The notes: generated from the sequence alone by a model not told the origin. A stretch of DNA of 23,887 nt from Didymodactylos carnosus (GCA_905250885.1 CAJNOQ010002531.1:1-23887); one strand, 5' to 3'; counted from the first letter of the stretch, positions 8,525-17,850 are shown. Made by a program: numbers and translations.

Positions 8525-9283
8525 ATGGGACTAATTAGCGCTATAGTTTGGTTGTTTAACGAAATTCAGACAATATATCATATTGTATTATCTCCTATAT
8601 ATGGAAATACACATCGAGAAAGATTAGAAAGTTTTTACGTTAGTCAAGCGAAAAACTATGATTCATATAGAAAAAAATTACTTTGTTGTAGAGAAACATT
8701 ATTAAATAAAATACCCGTTGGTGGAATTTGGATTGATATGGGTGGTGGTACAGGTTTTAATATTGAATATATGTCAAAATTGGATAGATTAAAATATTAT
8801 ACAAAAGTTTATCTCGTAGACTTAAGCCCATCTTTGTTACAAGTTGCAATAAAACGAGTTGAAAAAAATGGATGGACAAATGTTGAAATAATAGAAGCAG
8901 ATGCAACCATTTGGCAGCCTAAAGAACAGAAAATTGATCTAGTTACTTTTTCTTATTCTTTAACTATGATTCCCGATTGGTTCTTGGCAATTGAAAATGC
9001 TAAAAATATTCTAAAATTCGATGGACATATCGGAGTTGCTGATTTTTATGTTTCAAGAAAATATCCTGAACATGGATTTAAATCTCATTCTTGGTTCCAG
9101 CGTGTATTTTGGATGGTGTTCTTTGGCTTCGATAATGTTAATCTTTCAAGTGATCATCTATGTTATCTAAATAGTCATTTTGAAACCAATGAAATAATTG
9201 AAACACTCAGCTCAGTACCTTATATTCCTTTCTTAAAGTTACCTCAGTACGTATATATTGGACAGAATAACTCTAATTTATAG
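8525..9283 (+). CDS. btaB: BtaB-type SAM-dependent N-methyltransferase (DGTS synthesis)
   Basis: BtaB methylates the amino group of diacylglyceryl-homoserine three times with S-adenosylmethionine to give DGTS. The protein has 252 aa from the ATG at 8525, which sits in a good context (AAAATGG). An upstream in-frame TTG at 8516 is not used. Visible parts: a hydrophobic, possibly membrane-docking N-terminus (residues 3-24); YDSYRKKLL (45-53), a family motif; SAM motif I IDMGGGTGFN (70-79); acidic D99 in VDLSPS; TFSYSLTMIPDW (141-152); and GVADFYVSRKYPE (170-182). These match the methyltransferase half of fungal and algal BTA1 and bacterial BtaB. The frame has no intron and ends at TAG. Base composition matches the AT-rich surroundings, so any transfer is not recent by that measure. 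Only a general class I methyltransferase would be an alternative, and the neighbouring BtaA gene argues against that. Confidence 0.9.
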   Translation: MGLISAIVWLFNEIQTIYHIVLSPIYGNTHRERLESFYVSQAKNYDSYRKKLLCCRETLLNKIPVGGIWIDMGGGTGFNIEYMSKLDRLKYYTKVYLVDLSPSLLQVAIKRVEKNGWTNVEIIEADATIWQPKEQKIDLVTFSYSLTMIPDWFLAIENAKNILKFDGHIGVADFYVSRKYPEHGFKSHSWFQRVFWMVFFGFDNVNLSSDHLCYLNSHFETNEIIETLSSVPYIPFLKLPQYVYIGQNNSNL

Positions 9284-9952
9284 CGATACATATCTGTTTA
9301 ACATTCCCTAAAATTTGCTCATATCAATGTTTGTTATGGACTGCTTGGTTGAAGAAGTGTTCAATTCTAATCATCATTACTCTGAAAAAAAGAAAAAATT
9401 GTCTACTCTCTAAGGCAAAACCATCGTTTACCCAAGTTAAACAAGATTCTCTTTGTACACATACGAGGATAGCCTTGCATTCAGACTTGTCTAAGCAGTA
9501 TGAATATTTGACTTTATGCTTGAAGCACCGTTAGCCTTGATGATAGGTTCCTTACAAATTTAATATGGAAGCCCCTAAACTTTGAATGTTATGAATCAAA
9601 ACACTCTTATTTGAATGTTAAGGCAATCTGAAGAAACATGCGGTAGAAGATGATAAAAGTCATATCAGCCAATGTTAGATAATCGAACCGCAAAGTTCTC
9701 ATTTATTCGACGTAATACGCATTTTTATTTGTGGAAGTTTCAGTGGTTGGAATTACTCATACGTGAAACACTGTTCGTTTCCTATGACAACGGTGGTGAT
9801 AAGTCATTCTTACTATTTGTTTCAGACCATATGAACAAGTGATAAGGTCAAAAAGAATGTATATGTTGCAGGAGAAATTAAAATCCAGTGGAATTTTAAA
9901 TTTACCTAGAAGAAATTAAAATTTTAATTTTTCCTCGTGAAAATTAAAAATC
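9284..9952. other. Downstream of btaB, no gene seen
   Basis: A short open frame at 9331-9534 has no recognisable domain and I do not call it. Small self-complementary runs such as AAATTAAAATTTTAATTT occur near 9913-9931, next to the following inverted-repeat element. Confidence 0.5.
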
Positions 9953-10255
9953 AACATGTTCACAAACACGAAAATTCGTCTTTCGAGCTCAAATCTTAAT
10001 TTTCTGACATCAGATGAAGGTTATGAACAATGATTGTGAGTCCAAAAACAACAGCTTGTGGGAAGAATATGACGTGTAAACGTTTTATGACTTGTACTCT
10101 AACTTATGACTATATTTTGGTCAGATAGAGACTTGTGGACTCGCAGTCATTATTCATAACCTTCATCGGATGTAAACACCATGCGCTTTTCAGAAAACTA
10201 AAATTCGAGCTCGAAAGCCGGATAACTGGCTTTTTGTGCTTGTGAATGTTGACTT
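9953..10255. repeat. Inverted-repeat (foldback) element, about 300 bp
   Basis: The left arm (about 9953-10048) carries TTCACAAACACGAAAA, CTTTCGAGCTC, GAAGGTTATGAACAATGA and GTGAGTCC. The right arm (about 10136-10250) carries their reverse complements in reverse order: GGACTCGCAGTCATTATTCA, ATAACCTTCATC, GAGCTCGAAAG and TTGTGCTTGTGAA. The middle 90 bases are unpaired. No coding capacity; target duplication not resolved. Confidence 0.75.
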
Positions 10256-10282
10256 TAATGTCTACAATAGTAGACATTAAAG
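10253..10282. repeat. Perfect 13-bp-stem hairpin
   Basis: CTTTAATGTCTAC, loop AATA, then GTAGACATTAAAG. The hairpin sits exactly between two larger inverted-repeat elements, so it may mark a junction or a repair footprint between them. No T-run follows, so it is not a Pol III terminator. Confidence 0.85.
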
Positions 10283-10508
10283 CAAGCAAAACTTCTTAAT
10301 AACGTCGATCTTTACGATCATTAACGAATAGTTGTTACAAGCCTAAATCTTTTACAGTCAGCCTAGATATCATTATAATTATAAGTGATCAGCGACGATC
10401 ACTCATAATTATAATAATATCTGGTCTGACTGTAAAAGATTTAGGCTTGCAACAACTATTCGTTAATGATCGTGAAGATCGGCATTATTTAAAAAGTTTT
10501 GCTTGCTT
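10281..10508. mobile_element. Near-perfect palindrome of about 228 bp
   Basis: Arms of about 110 bases (10281-10390 and 10397-10508) are reverse complements with few mismatches around the six-base centre AGCGAC, flanked by GTGATC and GATCAC. Outer ends are AGCAAGCAAAACTT and AAGTTTTGCTTGCT. The pairing is close enough to suggest a young element or ongoing arm-to-arm conversion. It is non-coding; the open frame reading rightwards out of the right arm is a by-product. Confidence 0.85.
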
Positions 10509-10869
10509 ATCGTTTGTACCTGTAGCTTTTGCTGCCGCGAACAAATGTCTAACCCCAAATATAGGAAGCAGGAATATTGAGAGCTTGAATGTCAGAGGCT
10601 CATCTGTCGTGTTACCAATTTTAGTTCGTGATCTGTTGCATCTTTTAGCTAAGTATGGAACTAGCTTTTTTAGCTCGAATATACATATAACACCAATCTA
10701 TCTTGAAATGTTTCATTTTCAATAATTCAAATTTCAGACTGTACGGCCGACCTTTCGTTTCTAATAGGAAGACAGCGGTCGTTCACGTAGGATATGTTAT
10801 ATATTAGTTATAAGAACAGATGATCCCGATCCACTTTCTTCGCACTTTCATCACTTCCCAAGCATGAAA

Positions 10870-11520
10870 AATGTATCTAGTATCGGGCGATGCAGCTAGC
10901 TACACTAGATTCAAAACCCGATACAACTAGCTGCATAAGAAATGTCAAAAAGTTGTATCGCGATATCGACCGATACATCTAGATACATCCGATTCATTTC
11001 TAAAAGAATCTAGTTACAACTTTGTAATGAGAGCTTAATGCGATACGTACCCCAATGCAGCTAGATGTTATAACTAGATGTAATCCCAGATTCATCTAGT
11101 TGTTGTGGTTTATAGATTAGAAGAAAATGCCACTAGCTGAAGAAGTCGATATACTGTGCGATGGATTGGGTTAACATAAATGTTAGAGAGCAGCACAAAG
11201 AGCGATACCTCTAGCTGTAGTTTTGATCGATTCTGAGCACGATGAATCGGTTTTTGTACCTAACATTTATGTTGCCCGATGCATCGCACAGTATATCGAC
11301 CTCTTCGGCTAGAGACATTTTCTTCTAATCTATAAACTACAGCAATTGATTAAATCGAGTATTACATCTACCTATGACGTCTAACTGCATTGGGATAGGT
11401 ATCGCATTAAGCTCTCATTAAAAAGTTGTAACTAGATTCATCTAGAAATGAATCGGATATATCTAGATATATCTAACACGAATCTCGTGCAGTTAGATAC
11501 GTCGTGCGGCTACGTTTGAA
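10870..11520. mobile_element. Second foldback element with AGCTAG-type tandem motifs
   Basis: The inner arms 10976-11195 and 11255-11475 are reverse complements along most of their length: TTCTAATCTATAAACTACA in the right arm answers TTTATAGATTAGAA in the left. CGATATACTGTGCGATG pairs with CATCGCACAGTATATCG, and TAACATAAATGTTAG pairs with CTAACATTTATGTTG. Outside the arms are degenerate repeats of GATGCAGCTAG, GATACATCTAG and GATACAACTAGCTGCA. The layout (long inverted arms made partly of short repeats with a CTAG core) parallels the element at 5084-7674, although the sequences differ. No transposase frame. Confidence 0.75.
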
Positions 11521-11567
11521 TAGGTTTTCAAAATCCAGTTACGTCGGTCAAGTCATATTGGGAGGTT

Positions 11568-11913
11568 GTGAATCACGATAAAAGATCTTCTCTCTTTCGA
11601 AAAATCCAAAATCTACATATTACATTATTTCCTTATCAACTTTTCAAAGTTCTATCACCTATACTGAATTTTTTAAACGATGCACAATTCGATTCTCTAC
11701 TAGGATACATTAAATTTGTTTTTTCTAAAATGTAAAAATAAAGAATCGTACAGATAATAGTAAGATACTCGACAATTCATGATTTTCAAAATCCATTTCC
11801 TATAAAGACTATACAAGCAGCGGAATGGATTAAAGTAAGTTTTGTATAACTTCGAGTATGTTCTTTCTTGTCTTATGTAGCAAGATTATGTAAGACAAAA
11901 TTATGGTTTTTGA
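11568..11913 (+). CDS. Possible spliced 3' end of an unrecognised gene
   Basis: Three open segments can be joined in frame: about 11568-11717, 11754-11834 and 11881-11913, ending at TGA. The second junction is attractive: AAA followed by GTAAGT, a 46-nt intron, and the acceptor CTTATGTAG. The first would need an unusually short 36-nt intron (GTTTTT to GTACAG). Readable pieces include LFPYQLFKVLSPILNFLNDA, IHDFQNPFPIKTIQAAEWIK and QDYVRQNYGF. I recognise no family. No start codon is seen; the 5' side runs into the foldback element, so this may be a decapitated gene remnant. Chance open frames in AT-rich DNA remain possible. Confidence 0.3.
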
Positions 11914-13208
11914 AAAATTGGGCTAGAAACGGTTAAAATTTATTGCAAAAACATATTTCTTTCTGAAGTAATAATCATAGAATAAAGCTACGTAATATGT
12001 AATAGCACTAAGAGTAAGTTTCTTTGGGCAAAACAAATAAATAGCATTTCTGCAGTGCGACAATTAATCAAATAACTACAAAAAATAAAACTTGCATTAC
12101 TTCAGTAAACGAAATCTTGACCACAAATATACAGCTGCTTTAAGCACAAACGGTGAGATGATTTACTGATCAAACAGAAAAGAATGATGAAGTTCCTTTC
12201 TTTTTCTGAAGTGTTTCAACGTATCATTCAATTTATTTTCTTAAAAAATCGACGTTTACCATAACTAACTATCTTTGAGCAAACATCATGCTGTAATTTC
12301 AAATCGAAAAAACACCGTTTCTATGTTTCGAAGAAGATAAGTAAATTGGGAATTTCATCAAGATTATTTGTGAAGAGTCTGTACAATCTTCTTTTGTATT
12401 TAGCAAGGCATTTCCGAAGTTAATAGAATAAGACTGTTTATAGTAAAGTCATGTACCATGACTATATTATTACTCTATAATATATGTGTTAATAAAAATG
12501 GACAAATACATATGTATACAACGATATATATCTCATGTATCTGCCTGTCAAATCTATTTTCCCAACAATAAGCCCAAAGTTCGATATATGCGAGAAAAAA
12601 AACATTATATAATAAAATATAATAAAATAAAATCGTGAAAGGTGACTGACGCTCACACTATCTCGGAATATTGATACGGCGAAACCATACGGGACCGTGC
12701 CACAGAAGCTTCGCCGTACTGACCGAAATAGTGATATTGCTACATCCACAAGCCACCAGCGGTAACGAAAGTATTACGCCAAGGCTGCCACTATGCCTGC
12801 ATTCCTTTGTTTCATCTTATATATTGAAACAATGGCTACAGGAAAGAATAAGGTGGATGACTTTTGTCCTCCCATTCTCTACTGATATCTTTTCCCTTCA
12901 CTGTTGCAGAAGCCATTTTATTTTTTATTTGCTTATTATTTTGTATTATAACGTAATATAAATTAAAAAGGTCTAACAAAAGTACACAAAAGAGAGGACT
13001 TTTTGCCGTTGGCCACACATTCAGCAAAGAAAAGGATGTAAAAAAAGAAGTCAAATTCTGTTCACTTCTCAAAACATCTGCCAAACCTAAAAATGAATTA
13101 TTGAGAAAAGAACCTTAAAAACGTGCCAAAAGCCTTATTTTCGAGTTTTATTCTTAAACATGTTTTGCCAATATCCTTTTGGGTCTACTTGTTTATTTCA
13201 GATAAAAC
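11914..13208. other. Intergenic, one hairpin element, no gene
   Basis: Open frames on both strands around 12489-13084 overlap each other and have no domain signal. The GC-richer patch near 12650-12810 is partly explained by the hairpin element at 12656-12733. The T-rich tract ending TTTATTTCAG at about 13200 could be a splice acceptor into the next gene. Confidence 0.5.
12656..12733. repeat. 78-bp hairpin element
   Basis: The ends CACTATCTCGG and CCGAAATAGTG are inverted with one mismatch, and an inner stem pairs ACGGCGAA with TTCGCCGT. The overall stem-loop is MITE-like and clearly GC-richer than its surroundings. I found no target duplication. Confidence 0.6.
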
Positions 13209-14438
13209 ATGACAGGAAGTAAAAAAGGAAAAAGAAAGTTAATTGAATCCAGTTTGTCAGGTGCACGTAAATTGGCGTGTTATTCTCTATTTCACTCTTT
13301 CCTACTAATTTAGGTTCCTCTCCCACAAAAAGAAAACATGGCTCCACTGCCAAAACAGAATCTGGTCGTGTCGTGGCCTGCGTCTGGTAGTGTTAACATT
13401 GTTCGTATTTCATATCTGAAAAACACTTCTGGTCGTATTATAATATCAAAAGATTATACGTTCATGTTTGAAGAAAGAGAAAAAGTCACGAGAAAGATAA
13501 TGTATCAAGGTAGGAACTTAACTTATTGTTCTTCTTCCTCTCTTCGGAAAAGTAAAAAGCGGGTTTTTTTCTACTGTCATATTTTAAAGGAACAAAAGAA
13601 GAATGTGAAGATGAAATATTAAGCCTTAATTCATTTAATAATAAGCCATTATTATCACCACGGTTAGACTTGTCACAGTCAAGTTCACAATTGTCTTCTT
13701 CATTTCCAATTTTATCCAGTCAATCAGCGAGAAATTCGATATTAACATTGAAAACAAATAACGAAGGCAAGTTAGGCATGTTAGATATTCTGTACAGTTC
13801 TGAGTAATTCCCTTTTTTCCGAGAACGAGGAAAAGGAAAGAGAAGATAAATATCACATTATTATGTACAGTTTTGATCAACAGATATTTTCATACAGAAA
13901 GAAAGAAAAAAATTAAAAACAAATAGCTTTTTGGATTTCTTCTCTCTAATTTTGCACAAAGCTTGATTTTTGAGTAGAATAGGAAACAAGACAAAAAAAA
14001 ACATGCGAAAGAGAACACATTGAAAGCAAAGGAGTAATTCCGCGTCTATGAACTAAAATCAAAGTTTTAATTAAAATTTAGTTTTTTCCGTTAGTTTTCT
14101 GTTGATGTTTTCAGTTGATGTTTTCCGCACTTTTTCGGGTTTCTGGAGCAAAAAAATATCCTAACAAAGAACAAAATCATTTAAAAACGTCCTCATTTTT
14201 TCTTTAGATTTCTTTAATTCACATATTCGGACTTCCTGACCAGTAACACTGTCGTCTTTCTTCTCTAATATTTAGATGCATGTCGTTCAAATGCAATATT
14301 TATCGACAAACTACCAGACCGAGATGGGCAACTCCGGGTGTAAGCCGCTCCAACTCCATACCGAATTAAAAAATTCAACTCCAACTCCACTCCGAGCCAA
14401 GTCAACTCCGCTCCAACTCCATAACCGAATTAAAGATT

Positions 14439-14592
14439 TCAACTCCACTCCAACTCCAAGTCTAGTGCTAATAACACCAACTCCAACTCCACTCCAACTC
14501 CAAGTCTAGTGCTAATAACACCAACTCCAACTCCACTCCAACTCCAAGTCTAGTGCTAATAACACCAACTCCAACTCCACTCCAACTCCGAT
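14439..14592 (+). repeat. 44-bp tandem repeat, about three copies, in hAT subterminal region
   Basis: A unit made of CAACTCCAACTCCACTCC, AACTCCAAG and TCTAGTGCTAATAACAC repeats nearly perfectly about three times. The spacer TCTAGTGCTAATAACAC makes the period clear. This expands the presumed transposase-binding motifs at the left end of the element. Confidence 0.85.
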
Positions 14593-14722
14593 TCACTAAA
14601 TCGAAATTGAATGAATACTAAGTCTGAAGAGAATATTTTTATTATAAGTTTATCATCAATATTAATAATAATTAGTTTCAGAAGTTTTATTTCTTTGACG
14701 AGTTTCCATAAACTTTATAGAT

Positions 14723-15213
14723 TTAACTCAGTAAATCAAGATTACACTTAACAAATGTTAATTTAGCTAAGGTATCTTTTGATAATCGACTTCGATGTGG
14801 TCTCATCAACAAACCACTTCTTGAGAAAACACGTTCAGAAGGTGCAGATGTGGCTGGAACACATAGTACTCGTAAGGCCAATCGATGCAAATGTGGAAAA
14901 TGGTTGCTTTTGCTAAAAATAAGGTCACTTTCATAATGTTGGTCTTTTAAAAATAACATAATTTCGTCATTGATCTCTTGAATGGTGTCGATACGCGTTT
15001 AAATTCCTTACGTATAGTACATGTTGCAGATGTTTTACCTTTGAGATCACCAACATTATACTCCTTAAAATCATCATAATATTGTTCAAGACCATGTCGA
15101 CCAATTTTTGCTTTTGTCGTGTGGGATGATTTGGTACTTTTTGGTGAACTCATTTCTATATCAGATGAAGACAGAGTGAGATCGACTGTTGGTGTATAAG
15201 ATGATGAATCCAT
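14723..15213 (-). pseudogene. hAT transposase remnant: N-terminus joined out of frame to C-terminal dimerisation domain
   Basis: On the minus strand an ATG at 15213 opens MDSSSYTPTVDLTL and continues into YYDDFKEYNVGDLKGKTSAT with Cys, resembling the start of a BED-type zinc finger region. The frame is then lost near 14985-14992. A second frame (to 14723) carries HFPHLHRLALRVLCVPATS and APSERVFSRSGLLMRPHRS, the conserved hAT C-terminal dimerisation region, ending KCNLDLLS. The catalytic core between them is missing. This is a classic internal deletion derivative with a frameshift at the junction. Confidence 0.85.
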
Positions 15214-16700
15214 TTGTAGACAGATTGATAATAACCAAAGAATAGATAGGTATAGACAGACAAACACACGTGCAACAGATAGAATGATTTAATAAATGAT
15301 CAGCATTCGACTGCAGGACCGGTCATTGTAAAATTTCTTTTCCTTTTTATATCTCTATTTTTCTCTCTTTCAGTGCATTTACTGAAGGCCATCTATGTAG
15401 TTTTTTTGTCATTCTTTTGCTAGTCATGAGATCAGTCGGAGTTGGAAAATAGTATCAACTCCAACTCCATCTGCACTTCACTCCAGGTCAAGGCAACTCC
15501 ACTCCAACTCCATTTCAGAATTACAAAATTCAACTCCAACTCCGCTCCAATTCCTCTTCATATCAACTCAACTCCACTCCAACTCCATTTTGGAGTGTAA
15601 GAATCAACTCCAACTCCACTCCAACTCCGGGTAAAAAAGTGTCAACTCCGGAGTTGGAGTTGCCCATCTCTACTACCAGAGGAAGTCAGTACTGAATATT
15701 TGCTTAATATTTTCGAAACTGTTGGATAAATAAAGAATGCTCGATTGTTCAAGAATCCTGCTTGTGCAGTAATTACATTTGAAAACAATGGAAGTGTGCA
15801 AAAAGCCATTGAAATCTATAATGGTTTGTTCATTTATTTATTCTACTAAGTAACTGTTCAAATCAACATTTTTTGAAGAAAAAACTGTTTTGAATCTAGC
15901 TGCCTAATGAACTAGCTTGTATGTTCTAGAATCAGTGTTTTGCACCTGGATCCTCCTTTTATGAAATGAAATTTAGTAAAATATTAAAATATATTTCCTC
16001 ATCCAGTAGCATCTTATCTGTAACTTCCATGTCAGACACAAAGTACAATCAACGATAAAAATATTTGAATGATAGAGAGCGAACAAAACTCTGATTCTAG
16101 CTCATACTACTATTTAAATCTGCAAAACTCAGTGCTTGAATTTACAGAAAATTTCGATTAAACATTTTATCGAAAAGGTTTGTATTTCCTGGTTATGATG
16201 ACATGTTTTTTTTATGACTTCTTGCTTTAGGCAAATATGACTATGAATTACAATCAACGTTAAATATTAAACATGCAAAAAAGAAAACATCTGCCGATAA
16301 ACAACAATCAGCCACGTTAAATAAAACAAATGAAAAAGCTTCAATTACCTCGACAACTATTACATTGTCGAATATGAAAGACGATATTTTGCCTAAAGCT
16401 CAAAAAGAAATTGATGCATTAAATGGTAACGTAGTTAAAGCTCGTTCTTGAGTAGCAAAACGTCTTGAGTTAGAATGAATGGAATTTAATCCAGGTTTTC
16501 TGTACCGATACTCAAAAGACTGAAGACAGCGAGTTGTAAGTTATGTAAAGTTAACTCCCCACTTTTTTGCGTTCATGACACTAAAGAGGTTTTGTCGTGG
16601 GTTATAGATGTGTTTGAAATAAAATTGTCAGTAAAAATTATATTCTCCGGACTAAAGCACTAGTGAATTGAATAAAATTCGTTTTCTAAAATAGAAATGT

Positions 16701-17850
16701 GTTAAGGTGCGCCAAATTCAAACTTCGAGCAGTTGATAGATTTGCTTTAAACACACATCATTCGATAGAGCTCGACGAGCTCTACAAGAATATCACCTTG
16801 AAAAAAATTCTAGACCCTTTCTTCAAGGAGAAAACCTTGAAATACTCAGTATGGGCAAAAGTGGCTTTCTGTCAAAAATCCTGTATAGTTATTTTTCTCC
16901 GCACTTCTAACACTTAATTCCTTCATATTTGGATTCTCCATGTCCGATTGCATATAGAAAAGTTATTTAGAGCTTTACCCCTTATGACGTGACCGGGTGA
17001 GAGATTTCACTCCCACTCAACAGGGCAACCTTGGCTTCCAAGGACATCAAGTCGGTGACATCAATAATCATAACCTTTGTTCATATCTCATTCGAATCGC
17101 CTTTTCGAGGGCTACAAAACTATGTATTACTTTCTCTAAGTTCCTTCTCGTCGCTGAGAAACGCCATTAAGAACAAGTACCCTCTGGAAATGAAAAAAGA
17201 GAGTGTTTGTCACTTGAAGAAGAAAATATTTAATTACAAAGGCATTTTTTGTTTCAAATTGTGTTAAAACTAGATACTTATAGGTAAAAAAGTATGCTGA
17301 ATCCAATGCAATCATTTTCAGATTTTATAAGATCTTCAAAGGATCTTGAGAGGATCTTCAGAGGATTTTTCTTCTTTTTGTCACTCAAAGGAGTGTTTGA
17401 TGACGATTATGTGCTGATTATGTGATTATGTGTGTCAAAGCTTGACACCGCGTTCGATTCGCCGGATTCTCCTCTTCAAAACTATGTCGAGCTTTTTTTC
17501 AAATTTTGTTTCGTTGCCGAGAAAATTCATTTTTTCTAAATCAGAGGCGAAAAAGTCGGAATTCGGCATGTAATTCTCAATTTTCTCGATCAGAAATCAA
17601 CTTTTGAGCAATAAAAATATCATATTCGGAATCAGGATCAAAAACTGAGTCAACTGATGTGTATTTCTATCCTATCCGATTACTTTAATTTTTTTCGAAT
17701 TTTCACGTTGAAAAATTACCGAGATTTTCACCCAAAACTGAAAATCAACCGAAAATTTCAAAATACACATCAGTAGACTCAGTTTTTGATCCTGATTCAA
17801 GTTTTTGATCCTGATCAACTGCTCGAAGTTTGAATTTGGCGCACCTTAAC
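16701..17850. mobile_element. Non-autonomous transposon, 1150 bp, with perfect 37-bp terminal repeats
   Basis: Bases 16701-16737 and 17814-17850 are perfect inverted copies starting GTTAAGGTGCGCCAAATT and ending GAGCAGTTGAT. If the true terminus is AGGTGCGCC, both ends are flanked by TA, as for Tc1/mariner elements; this is an inference. Open frames inside (16699-16917, 17031-17267) show no transposase motif. A 168-bp inverted-repeat MITE is nested near the right end. Perfect terminal identity suggests recent activity. Confidence 0.85.
17630..17797. mobile_element. 168-bp MITE with 37-bp inverted ends, nested
   Basis: AATCAGGATCAAAAACTGAG and onward (17630-17666) is inverted at 17761-17797 with one mismatch in 37. 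The interior is AT-rich and non-coding. Just outside the right end, TTTTTGATCCTGAT is duplicated (about 17783 and 17801). A related ATTCGGAATCA-GATCAAAA-like left edge occurs at about 2490-2513, so the family has at least one other relic in the window. Confidence 0.8.

Larger units (their letters stand above)
14319..15672. mobile_element. hAT transposon derivative, 1354 bp, internally deleted
   Basis: Exact 8-bp target duplications CTACCAGA flank it (14311-14318 and 15673-15680). The ends are GAGATGGGCAACTCC, one or two bases inside the left boundary, and its reverse complement at the right, matching hAT-type terminal repeats. Subterminal regions are packed with CAACTCCAACTCC motifs facing inward from both ends, likely transposase-binding sites. 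It keeps only the beginning and end of a transposase gene (separate entry), so it cannot move by itself. The insertion lies within the RRM exon. Confidence 0.9.
13209..16451 (+). pseudogene. Broken RNA-recognition-motif gene, interrupted by a hAT element
   Basis: Exon-like segments: 13209-13260 (ATG, basic start MTGSKKGKRKLIESSLSG); 13314 to about 13364 (SSPTKRKHGS); 13453-13509; 13590-13766 (Ser-rich); 14276-14318 plus 15681-15823 (one exon split by the hAT element); 16148-16177; and 16231-16451. Most junctions have GT-AG ends and compatible phases; the second boundary is uncertain. Intron 13767-14275 would start GCAAGT, the consensus of a GC-AG intron. The split exon encodes a typical RRM: RNP2 IFIDKLP, then EYLLNIFETVG, and RNP1-like ACAVITFEN before KAIEIYNG. 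Two in-frame TAA codons (15732-15734 and 16160-16162) and the insertion argue for a dead gene. An RNA-binding role is inferred from the fold only. The first four exons could belong to a separate short gene ending at a TAA near 13807. Confidence 0.55.

Noticed and set aside
10447-10725. 92-codon open frame
   Set aside because: It starts inside the right arm of a palindromic element, so it is a by-product of the repeat.
12489-13084. Three overlapping open frames on both strands
   Set aside because: Mutually overlapping, no domain; partly from the 78-bp hairpin element.
15681-16451. Non-standard genetic code (TAA as Gln)
   Set aside because: btaA and the hAT and protease fragments end or read as expected with the standard code; stops in one transposon-broken gene are better explained by decay.
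16699-17267. Transposase of the 1150-bp element
   Set aside because: Frames of 72 and 78 codons show no catalytic triad, helix-turn-helix or other transposase motif.
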